A stretch of DNA of 64,000 nucleotides from Desulfolinea sp050305405. Lineage in GTDB: Bacteria; Chloroflexota; Anaerolineae; Anaerolineales; Villigracilaceae. The translations under genes and the position numbers were made by a program. The notes beneath the pieces were generated by a model that worked only from the letters and a program-made list of their open reading frames with translations, ran no database searches and was not told the DNA's origin. Below, piece by piece: positions 15,863 to 23,035 of this stretch. Numbering within the stretch: position 1 is the first letter of the stretch; every line of letters starts with the position of its first letter. The stretch spans positions 1 through 64,000 of the forward strand of contig JBNLFG010000002.1 in NCBI GenBank assembly GCA_050305405.1, in the 5' to 3' direction.

Positions 15863-16042
15863 AATAGCGTGGATTATACTTTGGATTCGAGAGTCAAAGA
15901 TGTTGCCATCAATTCCAAATATGGAGTCCAAAGTCTCCTGACCTTTGTTTTTTACACACCCAAAACCGGAAATTTTAGACTCCGCTGAACGAAAAAAATT
16001 GACAGGGTAATTTTGGCATTACTGAAGATGTTGCGCAGATAT

Positions 16043-16075
16043 AAAAAATCTCCCGCTTTTGGCGAGAGACTTTTT
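16043..16075 (-). terminator. Terminator of the YugP-like peptidase gene
   Basis: On the minus strand a CTCTCGC-CAAAA-GCGGGAG stem is followed by ATTTTTT. It lies 25 bp after the stop codon. Confidence 0.75.
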
Positions 16076-16100
16076 GCATGAAACTTGATGGTTTGAGACT

Positions 16101-16787
16101 TTATCTTCGACGTCCGGTTAGCAGACTGGCGTAATAGAGCACTTGCAGCAAGGCCGTCACGAGCGCGGCTACGTAGGTCAGCGCGGCAGCATTGAGCACC
16201 TTGTTCACGCCGCTTTGTTCCTGCTCAGTTTGGATGATGCCGGTTTCTGCGAGCAAACGTTTGGCACGCGCAGATGCGTCAAATTCGACGGGCAGGGTCA
16301 TCAGGGCAAAGAGCGCGCCACCAGCGAAGAAAGCAACGCCCAACCAGGCGATGTTGATCCAGTTCAGGAAGAGCCCCGCCATAATCATAATCCAGCCGAG
16401 GTTTGAGCCGATGTTGACCAACGGAACCATCGCGGCGCGCGCTTTTAGGGGTAGGTAATCTTCAGCATCCTGCATGGCATGACCAAGTTCGTGAGCAGCG
16501 ATCGCTAGCGCGGCAACAGATGTGCTCTGCGCAACGCCCTGTGAAAGACGCAAGGTCTTCGAGCGTGGATCGTAATGATCGGTCATCTCGCCGAGAATGC
16601 CTTCGATCTGCACGCCATAAAGTCCGGCGCGCGTGATTAAGCGTTGTGCAGCTTCATGACCGCTAATGCGGCTGCGGGCGGGCACTTTGCTCCACTTGCG
16701 GTAAGCAGATTTGACATACCACGAAGCAAACATGACCAGCAACATGCCGGGGATCATGTAAATGAAGTAAGAGCCAGAGTAAAACAT
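16101..16787 (-). CDS. YugP-like membrane zinc metallopeptidase
   Basis: This 228-residue membrane protein has a zinc-metallopeptidase HELGHA motif (AIAAHELGHAMQDAEDY, near residues 97-113). An N-terminal transmembrane helix, two central helices (NIGSNLGWIMIMAGLFL and ALGVAFFAGGALFALM) and a C-terminal helix surround it. The FDASARAKRLLAETGII segment after the central helices is typical of the zinc-dependent peptidase family of Bacillus YugP. It is related to M48 peptidases and its substrates are unknown. Confidence 0.88.
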   Translation of the reverse strand: MFYSGSYFIYMIPGMLLVMFASWYVKSAYRKWSKVPARSRISGHEAAQRLITRAGLYGVQIEGILGEMTDHYDPRSKTLRLSQGVAQSTSVAALAIAAHELGHAMQDAEDYLPLKARAAMVPLVNIGSNLGWIMIMAGLFLNWINIAWLGVAFFAGGALFALMTLPVEFDASARAKRLLAETGIIQTEQEQSGVNKVLNAAALTYVAALVTALLQVLYYASLLTGRRR

Positions 16788-16809
16788 ATTGAACTCCTGA
16801 ATTTTACTA

Positions 16810-16908
16810 TGTCATTGCGAGCAGAGTGCGGCAATCCTTCGCACAACCTTGGAGGTTGCTTACCCCATTCGGGGCATAGGTCGGCGATAAAACGGCCTCG
16901 CAATGACA
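16810..16908. repeat. MITE/REP-like element with GTCATTGCGAG ends
   Basis: A 99-bp intergenic segment is bounded by a 12-bp perfect inverted repeat (TGTCATTGCGAG / CTCGCAATGACA). The GTCATTGCGAG end motif is widespread in intergenic repeats of unrelated bacteria. It sits between the YugP-like and CtpA-like genes. Confidence 0.75.
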
Positions 16909-16953
16909 GGAAATATTGTCTTTTTTTATTTACGCAAAACCTTGCGTAAGGTT

Positions 16954-18225
16954 CTACTTGCCGTTGATCTCGTCGAGTAGAATTTCAGCCGCTTTATCCA
17001 ATTGCGGATCGCGGTCTGCGTTAAAATCTTCCTCGGTCATCTCGACGACCACATCCGGAGTTAAGCCGATTTCGTGGATGGTGCGTTCGTCGGGGGTCAG
17101 CCATTTGGCGATGGTCACACGCACAGCGCCCTGATCGTTATTGAGCGGTACCCAATTTTGCACCGATCCCTTCCCGTAGGAGGTCACGCCGACCAATTGT
17201 CCACGCTCGTGATCTTGAAGGGCACCAGCGACCACTTCCGAAGCGGAGGCGGAGCCTTCATTGATCAGGATAACGATCGGGATATCGGTTGCCAATCCAC
17301 CGGCAATCGCCTCGTGGACATCCATTTGCCCGTCCCCGTAGCGTTCGTAAAGCACCACGTCGCCTTCGGGCAGGAACTCAGATGCAACTTCAACGGCTGT
17401 GCTCAGTAGACCACCACCGTTATTGCGGAAGTCGATCACCAAACCTTGCGCGTCTTGATCGAGCAAATCCTGAATGGCGTTGCGCAAGTCGGACGAGGTG
17501 GTTGCGCCAAAGGTGAAGATGTGGATGTGGCCGATTTGATTTTCAAGCATTTCGCCTTCGATGCTAGGGACAACAATCTTGGCGCGCGTGACATCGAATT
17601 TGAGAGGCTCCGATTCACCTTCTCTAAGTACCGTGAGTTCTACCGTTGAACCTGCGGGCCCCAACACTTTTTTGATAACGAGATCGCCGGGGATGCCAGT
17701 CATGTCTTCGCCGTCAATCGCGATGACCAAATCACCGGATTCCAGCCCCGCTGCTTCTGCGGGAGACCCGGACATTGGGCTGACGATGGCAAGATAGTCG
17801 CCTGTCGAGTCAACCCACGCGCCGATGCCCTCGTATGAGCCTTCGATGCTGCTGTTGGCTTGCATGTACTCGCCGGGGTCCATATAGGATGAATGCTGGT
17901 CGCCGAGTGAATCCATCATGCCACGAATGGCACCTTGCATCATCTCGGTATCATCGACGGGTTGATCGACATAATCATCGTGGACGATTTGCCAGGCTTC
18001 CCAGAAGGGTGCGAAGGTAGTTTCTAGCTCATCGGGGGTGGCGTTGCCGGTTTCAGGCAGGGGTGTGGGGGCGCTTGGCACGCTGATTACCGGAGTAAAT
18101 CCTTCACCGGATGAAGCAAAGGTGTCGTTGATGAGGTAACCCGCAGCAAAACCGCCCGAAAAGACGCTGATGATGAGTATACCGGCGACAATGCCGATAA
18201 GTAGGTAACGTAGGGTTTTGTTCAT
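16954..18225 (-). CDS. ctpA: S41 family C-terminal processing peptidase (CtpA-type)
   Basis: This 423-residue protease has an N-terminal membrane anchor (YLLIGIVAGILIISVF...), a PDZ domain (about residues 105-185, with YEGIGAWVDSTGDYLAIVSPMSGSPAEAAGL) and an S41 catalytic domain. The predicted catalytic Ser lies in NEGSASASE and the Lys in SYGKGSVQ, the usual Ser-Lys dyad. It would cut C-termini of exported proteins outside the membrane. ATG 18225 is chosen because TTTTGGAGCTTCTT places an SD site at correct spacing; the longer frame would need a TTG overlapping that site. Confidence 0.92.
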   Translation of the reverse strand: MNKTLRYLLIGIVAGILIISVFSGGFAAGYLINDTFASSGEGFTPVISVPSAPTPLPETGNATPDELETTFAPFWEAWQIVHDDYVDQPVDDTEMMQGAIRGMMDSLGDQHSSYMDPGEYMQANSSIEGSYEGIGAWVDSTGDYLAIVSPMSGSPAEAAGLESGDLVIAIDGEDMTGIPGDLVIKKVLGPAGSTVELTVLREGESEPLKFDVTRAKIVVPSIEGEMLENQIGHIHIFTFGATTSSDLRNAIQDLLDQDAQGLVIDFRNNGGGLLSTAVEVASEFLPEGDVVLYERYGDGQMDVHEAIAGGLATDIPIVILINEGSASASEVVAGALQDHERGQLVGVTSYGKGSVQNWVPLNNDQGAVRVTIAKWLTPDERTIHEIGLTPDVVVEMTEEDFNADRDPQLDKAAEILLDEINGK

Positions 18226-18368
18226 AAGAAGCTCCAAAATTTTGTTAACTGTAGTTCAAACGCTAAAAGCATATCACTGCGGGATTAAAGGATGCTGAAA
18301 TCATAGTCCCGTTTTGTATGAAAATTGTATATATTTCGTCTGAAGGAGGCCTAAATAGTCCGAAAGGT

Positions 18369-18602
18369 CTATTCGGCAGGCGTTTCGCTGGTCTCTTGAC
18401 GAGCTTCGGAGAGTTTCTCGACTTGCTGACGAAGTTCGCTAAGTTGATCATCTTCTTTTTGGAAGGGTTTGCGAATGCCTTCTTTAGTGGTGTTGAGCCA
18501 ATTAAATTTCATGCCGCGTGAGCCGCGTACCGCGCCGAACATGGCGAGATTTGCAAAAATAACGATAGCGATGATGATGAGAATTATCAGGTAGATATTC
18601 AT
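18369..18602 (-). CDS. Small single-pass membrane protein with charged coiled-coil tail
   Basis: This 77-residue protein has one N-terminal transmembrane helix (YLIILIIIAIVIFANLAMFGAV) and a hydrophilic C-terminal half predicted as coiled coil (QLSELRQQVEKLSEA). It is not assigned to a family. It follows the ArsB/NhaD-type transporter gene by 68 bp on the same strand; a short CCGAAAGGTCT repeat-like string occurs around its stop codon. Confidence 0.6.
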   Translation of the reverse strand: MNIYLIILIIIAIVIFANLAMFGAVRGSRGMKFNWLNTTKEGIRKPFQKEDDQLSELRQQVEKLSEARQETSETPAE

Positions 18603-18670
18603 AAGTGTTTACCCGTTTGCCCTGATCCTCTGCCCTCTCCTTTATGGGGAAGGCAGGGATGGGGTGATTA

Positions 18671-19933
18671 TTATAGATATCGCAGCCAAATATACAAACT
18701 GGCAACAACCAGCGACATCATCGTGACGGATGCGCCGTATTTGAAAAAGACCCAGAAGCCGATCTTATGTCCACTTTTTTCGGCGAGGCTGGCGACGATG
18801 ACGTTTGCTGCCGCGCCGACGAGCGTTAGATTCCCGCCGAGGCAGGCACCCAGTGCGAGTGACCACCAGAGCACGGAGACGGGCATGACGGCACCCATCT
18901 GCTCGACGAGCGGGATCATGGTGGCGGTGTAGGGGATGTTATCGACAATGCCGGATGTGATGGCGGAGAACCAGATCAGGAGCATGGAGGCATTGGCGAC
19001 TTTGCCACCGGTGAGCGCTAAAACTTTCTCGGCAATGGATTCGATGATGCCGATCTCGACGACGGCTTCGACGGCGATGAATAAGCCGATGAAGAAGAAA
19101 AGCGTTGTCCACTCGATGTCGCGGAACATTTTATGGGGATCGTTTTTGCCCCACAACATCAAAATGGTGGCACCCGTCAGGGCAACGGTAGCAGGTTGAA
19201 GGTGGAGCGCGCCGTGACTTAAAAATCCGATCACGACGAGCGCCATCACGATCAGCGCTTTTTTGAGCAAGGTCGGTTTGGTGATCAGCGAGTCGGTATC
19301 GAGGGCGTTGAGATCGATGATGTCTTCAGGGTGGACGTGCAGCGTTTTGCGAAACATGAGCACCATCATGCCGATGAAGATGACCATGATGATGAGGGCG
19401 ATCGGCCCCATATTGGCGAGAAAGGTCAGGAAGTCGATCTCGGCGGCGCTGCCGATCAGGATGTTGGGCGGGTCGCCGACGAGGGTTGCCATGCCGCCGA
19501 TATTGGAGGCGAGCACTTCCGAGATGAGGAAGGGGATCGGACTTAGCCCAAGTGTGGATGCGATAAAGAGTGTGACGGGCGCGATCAGGACGACGATTGT
19601 GACGTTATCGAGAAAGGCGGATGTGAGACCCGTGACAATGGAGAGAATGACCAAAATGCGAATTGGATTTCCCTTGCCCAAGCGGACGGCTTTGAGGGCG
19701 ATCCATTGGAAGAGACCGGTCTCTTTCAGGACGTTGGCGATGACCATCATGCCTGCCAGCAGGAAGATCACGTTCCAATCGACGGATTCGAAGGCTTGAT
19801 CCTGTGAGACGATCCCGAAGATAATCATCGAGAGACCGCCGAGCAGGGCTGAGATGGTGCGGTCAATCTTTTCGCTGACGATCAGGGCGAAGGTAAAAAA
19901 GAAAATCCCGCCTGCGAGCCAGACCTGATTCAT
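18671..19933 (-). CDS. ArsB/NhaD (ion transporter superfamily) permease
   Basis: This 420-residue permease has about 11 transmembrane helices and the hallmarks of the ArsB/NhaD/citrate-transporter (IT) superfamily. An early LDNVTIVVLIAPVTL helix, VLASNIGGMATLVGDPPNILIGSAA (the two-fold GDPPN loop) and a second-half AITSGIVDNIPYTATMIPLV plus ACLGGNLTLVGAAANVIVASLAEKSG are all present. The substrate could be Na+/H+, arsenite or a dicarboxylate. Its start overlaps the stop of the upstream PII-like/CBS gene by 4 nt (ATGA), so the two are co-translated and probably form a regulated transport system. Confidence 0.88.
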   Translation of the reverse strand: MNQVWLAGGIFFFTFALIVSEKIDRTISALLGGLSMIIFGIVSQDQAFESVDWNVIFLLAGMMVIANVLKETGLFQWIALKAVRLGKGNPIRILVILSIVTGLTSAFLDNVTIVVLIAPVTLFIASTLGLSPIPFLISEVLASNIGGMATLVGDPPNILIGSAAEIDFLTFLANMGPIALIIMVIFIGMMVLMFRKTLHVHPEDIIDLNALDTDSLITKPTLLKKALIVMALVVIGFLSHGALHLQPATVALTGATILMLWGKNDPHKMFRDIEWTTLFFFIGLFIAVEAVVEIGIIESIAEKVLALTGGKVANASMLLIWFSAITSGIVDNIPYTATMIPLVEQMGAVMPVSVLWWSLALGACLGGNLTLVGAAANVIVASLAEKSGHKIGFWVFFKYGASVTMMSLVVASLYIWLRYL

Positions 19934-20802
19934 GCGTTCTCCTTTTTATCTTTTTCAAGGAAGAGACCGATCAACTCAAGCATATTGATGTAGCCGATGA
20001 CGTGATAGCGCTCGTCGACAAGCGGCAGGCCGGGCAATTCGTTGTCGTGCATACGGATGAAAGCGTCTTTTACGGCTTCGCCCTTCTTGATCCAAACGGC
20101 TGGCTTCATGGCGTCTTCGGCGGTGCGGCGGCGGGTTCGGCTTGCGAAATCCATCATTTTTTCGATGTCTGTGATATCGCTGATGAATTCTTCAGGCAGG
20201 ATGTTGAAGAAAAGCGAGTTGGCAAGCGTGCGCAAGCTTAGCAGGCCGACCAGCCTACCGTCTTTTGCGACGACACTGGCAACATGCACACGCGGATGTT
20301 CGATCATCGCACTGGCAACTTTTTCGAGCGGGGTGTCGAGATTGACGATGGTGGGTTCGAGGTCCATCATTTCGTTCAGTGTTTCGATGGGAGTTTCGCG
20401 CATAACGGTCCAGTTGGAACGCAGAGCGGGGGGCGGAGCTGATTCTTCTTTGGGCGGAGCTTTGTAGATGCCCAATGCCTGTGTGACGGGGATCACCATC
20501 AGCAAGCCGCTGTCGGGACGGTCGAAGCCGCCGACAACGCGTTCCGCTTCACCGATGGCTTTGGCGAGTAGTTTCTCGTCGTCAAAGGTGGCAAGCAGGG
20601 TTTTGCCTTCGACTTCTTTACGCTCGAAGAGGTTATCCAGCGCGTTGAGCCCGATACGGCTGAAAAGGTTGCGTGTACGGTGGCCGCCTGCGCTGCTGAG
20701 AATGGTGCTTCCTGGTATGCCGACATTCCGCCAGGCGTGGAGCAATTCCGGCAGGTATTTGGCATCATTCAGGATAATCATCAAAAGTTGTGCTTGTGGC
20801 AT
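19930..20802 (-). CDS. PII-like domain plus tandem CBS domain protein
   Basis: This 290-residue soluble protein appears to be a fusion. The N-terminal ~112 residues (QLLMIILNDAKYLPELLHAWRNVGI, then FDRPDSGLLMVIPVTQALGI) have the beta-alpha-beta pattern of PII-like signalling proteins. Two CBS domains follow, at about 143-205 and 229-283 (EPTIVNLDTPLEKVASAMIEHPRVHVASVV; AVWIKKGEAVKDAFIRMHDNELPGLPLVDE). Both modules commonly bind adenine nucleotides. The 4-nt overlap with the ArsB/NhaD-type transporter suggests that it senses nucleotides and gates or tunes that transporter. The PII-like call is by pattern only and needs a structural check. Confidence 0.75.
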   Translation of the reverse strand: MPQAQLLMIILNDAKYLPELLHAWRNVGIPGSTILSSAGGHRTRNLFSRIGLNALDNLFERKEVEGKTLLATFDDEKLLAKAIGEAERVVGGFDRPDSGLLMVIPVTQALGIYKAPPKEESAPPPALRSNWTVMRETPIETLNEMMDLEPTIVNLDTPLEKVASAMIEHPRVHVASVVAKDGRLVGLLSLRTLANSLFFNILPEEFISDITDIEKMMDFASRTRRRTAEDAMKPAVWIKKGEAVKDAFIRMHDNELPGLPLVDERYHVIGYINMLELIGLFLEKDKKENA

Positions 20803-20814
20803 AGGGTCTCCGTT

Positions 20815-21450
20815 TTATTCTTTCGCAAGGATTGCGGGAAGGTCTTTCCAGTTTTCAAGGCGTGCGTTCGCATCTGCGCCGTTGCCTTTGTTGCCTTTCA
20901 GGATGCTGAACATGCCGAAGGCGCGTGCGGCGCGTGTGGTTTTCGGCAGATCGTCGATCATCACGCAAAGTTGCGGATCGCTCTCGCCGACAAGTTGGAG
21001 GGCGCGTCGAAAGGCTTCGGGTTGCGGTTTGGCATGTGGTTTCAGGGCGAAGATATCGAGGACTTCGTCAAAGTGTTTACGGATCTGCATGTGCGCAAGC
21101 ACCCGTTCCGCATGTGCTGAATCCGCGCTGGTGAAGATGATCTTTCGTTGCGGCAGATTTTCGAGAACGGCACTCAACTCAGGGTCGGGGGCGATATATT
21201 CCCCTAAATCGATCTGGTGCACATAGTTGTGATAAACGAGTTCATCGACATCGTAATTTGCCTGAATCCCGCGCAAGGTCGTGCCGTAGGTTTCAAAATA
21301 ATGGTCGCGCGTGGCAGAAATTTCGTCCCAATCCATGCCGAGTTCATCGTGCATGAAAAGCTGGATGCGGTCTTTAATGGCAAGCCAAAGACCTGAATCG
21401 TGTGAGTAGAGGGTGTCATCAAGGTCGAAAAAGATGGTTTTAAATGTCAT
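20815..21450 (-). CDS. HAD-superfamily hydrolase, pyrimidine 5'-nucleotidase-like
   Basis: This 211-residue HAD phosphatase has motif I FFDLDDTLYSHDSGLW, motif II IIFTSADSAHAERV and motifs III/IV in KPHAKPQPEAFRRAL...CVMIDDLPKTTRAA. The layout matches the pyrimidine 5'-nucleotidase (SDT1-like) subgroup, which dephosphorylates nucleoside monophosphates or related phosphates. It is 12 nt upstream of the PII-like/CBS gene and is probably the first gene of that operon. Confidence 0.85.
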   Translation of the reverse strand: MTFKTIFFDLDDTLYSHDSGLWLAIKDRIQLFMHDELGMDWDEISATRDHYFETYGTTLRGIQANYDVDELVYHNYVHQIDLGEYIAPDPELSAVLENLPQRKIIFTSADSAHAERVLAHMQIRKHFDEVLDIFALKPHAKPQPEAFRRALQLVGESDPQLCVMIDDLPKTTRAARAFGMFSILKGNKGNGADANARLENWKDLPAILAKE

Positions 21451-21481
21451 AGAGCGTATTATCCCATACTTTAATTTAGAG

Positions 21482-21702
21482 AACTGATGTTATGCAGCAA
21501 AGAGTTTTGACAAAGTCTCTGCCGCCCCTCTGTCCTTTGGACATCTCCCCTAAATTCCATGTTTTTGGAATTTAGGGGAGACCAGCTGATGAGTTTGGTT
21601 ATGTCCCCCTATTTTGCTTGCAAAATGGGGGGACGCCCCAGCGAAGCGAGGGGCAGGGGGGCAGAGCCTCTACCTTTATAATGCAAGTGCGTAACATCAG
21701 TT
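21482..21702. repeat. MITE-like element, copy A
   Basis: A 221-bp intergenic element is bounded by a 15-bp inverted repeat (AACTGATGTTATGCA / TGCGTAACATCAGTT, one mismatch). Its interior contains two self-complementary arms (CCCCTAAATTCCA / TGGAATTTAGGGG and CCCCCTATTTTGC / GCAAAATGGGGG) and a GC-rich CCCCAGCGAAGCGAGGGG stretch. An inverted second copy lies at 33084-33296. It holds no ORF of its own and fills the gap between the HAD and kbl genes. Confidence 0.75.
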
Positions 21703-21706
21703 AAAG

Positions 21707-21733
21707 AAAAAAGGGCGGACAACCGTCCGCCCC
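21707..21733 (-). terminator. Terminator of kbl
   Basis: On the minus strand GGGCGGACGGTTGTCCGCCC forms a GC-rich hairpin followed by TTTTTTC. It lies about 30 bp after the kbl stop. Confidence 0.85.
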
Positions 21734-21763
21734 TGCTGTTTCCTAATCCCTGATACCTGCTTC

Positions 21764-22942
21764 CTAAATCACGCCCAACTTCTTGCCAACTTCGGCGAAT
21801 ATCTCAAGACCTTTATCAAGGTCTTCCTGCTGGTGTGCAGCCGAGATCATCACGCGGATGCGGGCAGTGCCTTGCGGCACGGTTGGGAAAGCGATCGCGG
21901 TGCCGAAGACACCCGCTTCGTAAAGTGCTTTGCTGAATTGCTGTGCGAGCGTCGCTTCGCCGAGAATGACGGGCGTGATTGGGGTCTGGGTTTTGCCCGT
22001 ATCAAAGCCGAGAGTCTTCATCTCAGCTTGGAAGTAACGTCCGTTATCCCAGAGCTTGTCGACCAACTCGGTCGATTCTTCGAGCAAATCTACGGCTGCC
22101 AAGCATGCGGCCGCATCGGGCACGGTCATCGCCGAGGAGAAAAGGAAGGGGCGTCCACGCTGTTTAAGCCAGTCGATGATGACCTGCTTCCCAGCCACGA
22201 TCCCGCCGACCACGCCAAAAGCTTTGGACATCGTGCCGATTTCCACATCCACTTTGCCATGCAAGCCGAAATGATCCACAATGCCGCGCCCGCCATGGCC
22301 AAGAACGCCTTCACCGTGCGCGTCATCGACCATCAGGAGCACATCATATTTTTGGGTCACTTCATAAAGTTTGTCGAGCGGCGCAATATCGCCATCCATA
22401 CTGAAGACGCCGTCGGTCACGACCAACGCACGTCTGTAGCTCGAAAGATGCTCTTTCAACATCTCTTCAAGCGAAGCTGCATCATTATGCTCGTAGGCAA
22501 TGATCTTTGCACCCGACAAACGACACCCATCAATAATGCTGGCATGGTTCAGGCGGTCGGAGAAAATCACATCGCCTTTGCCAATCAGCGCAGGGATGGT
22601 CGCCGTGTTCGCATTAAAACCAGATTGGAAAGTCACAGCTGCTTCGACGTGCTTAAATTCAGCCAACCGCTTTTCGAGTTTGACGTGCAAATCCATCGTC
22701 CCGGCGATGGTGCGCACAGCACCCGGGCCCACGCCATATTCGTCGATGGCAGCTTTCGCAGCGACGGCGATCTTGGGGTGGTTTGCCAAGCCCAAATAGT
22801 TGTTCGAGCAGAAATTCAACACCTTTTTCCCATCCACCATCAGCCAGGCACCTTGTGCCGAGCCAAGCGTGCGGATATTGGTGTACAAGCCGGCGCTTTG
22901 CAGCCCCTCGATTTCTTCCTTGATCCAGTCAATTTTGGACAT
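21764..22942 (-). CDS. kbl: Glycine C-acetyltransferase / alpha-oxoamine synthase
   Basis: This 392-residue PLP enzyme of the alpha-oxoamine synthase family is closest to 2-amino-3-ketobutyrate CoA ligase. It shows NFCSNNYLGLANHP, SDRLNHASIIDG, VDDAHGEGVLG (Asp206, His209), GTMSKAFG with Schiff-base Lys240, and a C-terminal ARIRVMISAAH...VGKKLGVI that closely tracks Escherichia coli Kbl. It would convert 2-amino-3-ketobutyrate plus CoA to glycine plus acetyl-CoA in threonine breakdown. No threonine dehydrogenase gene is adjacent. The homologous families BioF, HemA and serine palmitoyltransferase share the core motifs, so a broader substrate range is possible. Confidence 0.88.
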   Translation of the reverse strand: MSKIDWIKEEIEGLQSAGLYTNIRTLGSAQGAWLMVDGKKVLNFCSNNYLGLANHPKIAVAAKAAIDEYGVGPGAVRTIAGTMDLHVKLEKRLAEFKHVEAAVTFQSGFNANTATIPALIGKGDVIFSDRLNHASIIDGCRLSGAKIIAYEHNDAASLEEMLKEHLSSYRRALVVTDGVFSMDGDIAPLDKLYEVTQKYDVLLMVDDAHGEGVLGHGGRGIVDHFGLHGKVDVEIGTMSKAFGVVGGIVAGKQVIIDWLKQRGRPFLFSSAMTVPDAAACLAAVDLLEESTELVDKLWDNGRYFQAEMKTLGFDTGKTQTPITPVILGEATLAQQFSKALYEAGVFGTAIAFPTVPQGTARIRVMISAAHQQEDLDKGLEIFAEVGKKLGVI

Positions 22943-23035
22943 TTTCTCTCCTTCATAATCAGATTACGAATTTCGCAAATCCATTATAGAGACATCCCCC
23001 GTTGTGCATAGTGTCACGTATCACGTTTTACGTTC

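Noticed and set aside
21833..23011. 392-codon plus-strand frame opposite kbl
   Set aside because: The minus strand is an intact Kbl with all PLP motifs; the plus frame has no ribosome-binding site and low-complexity composition.
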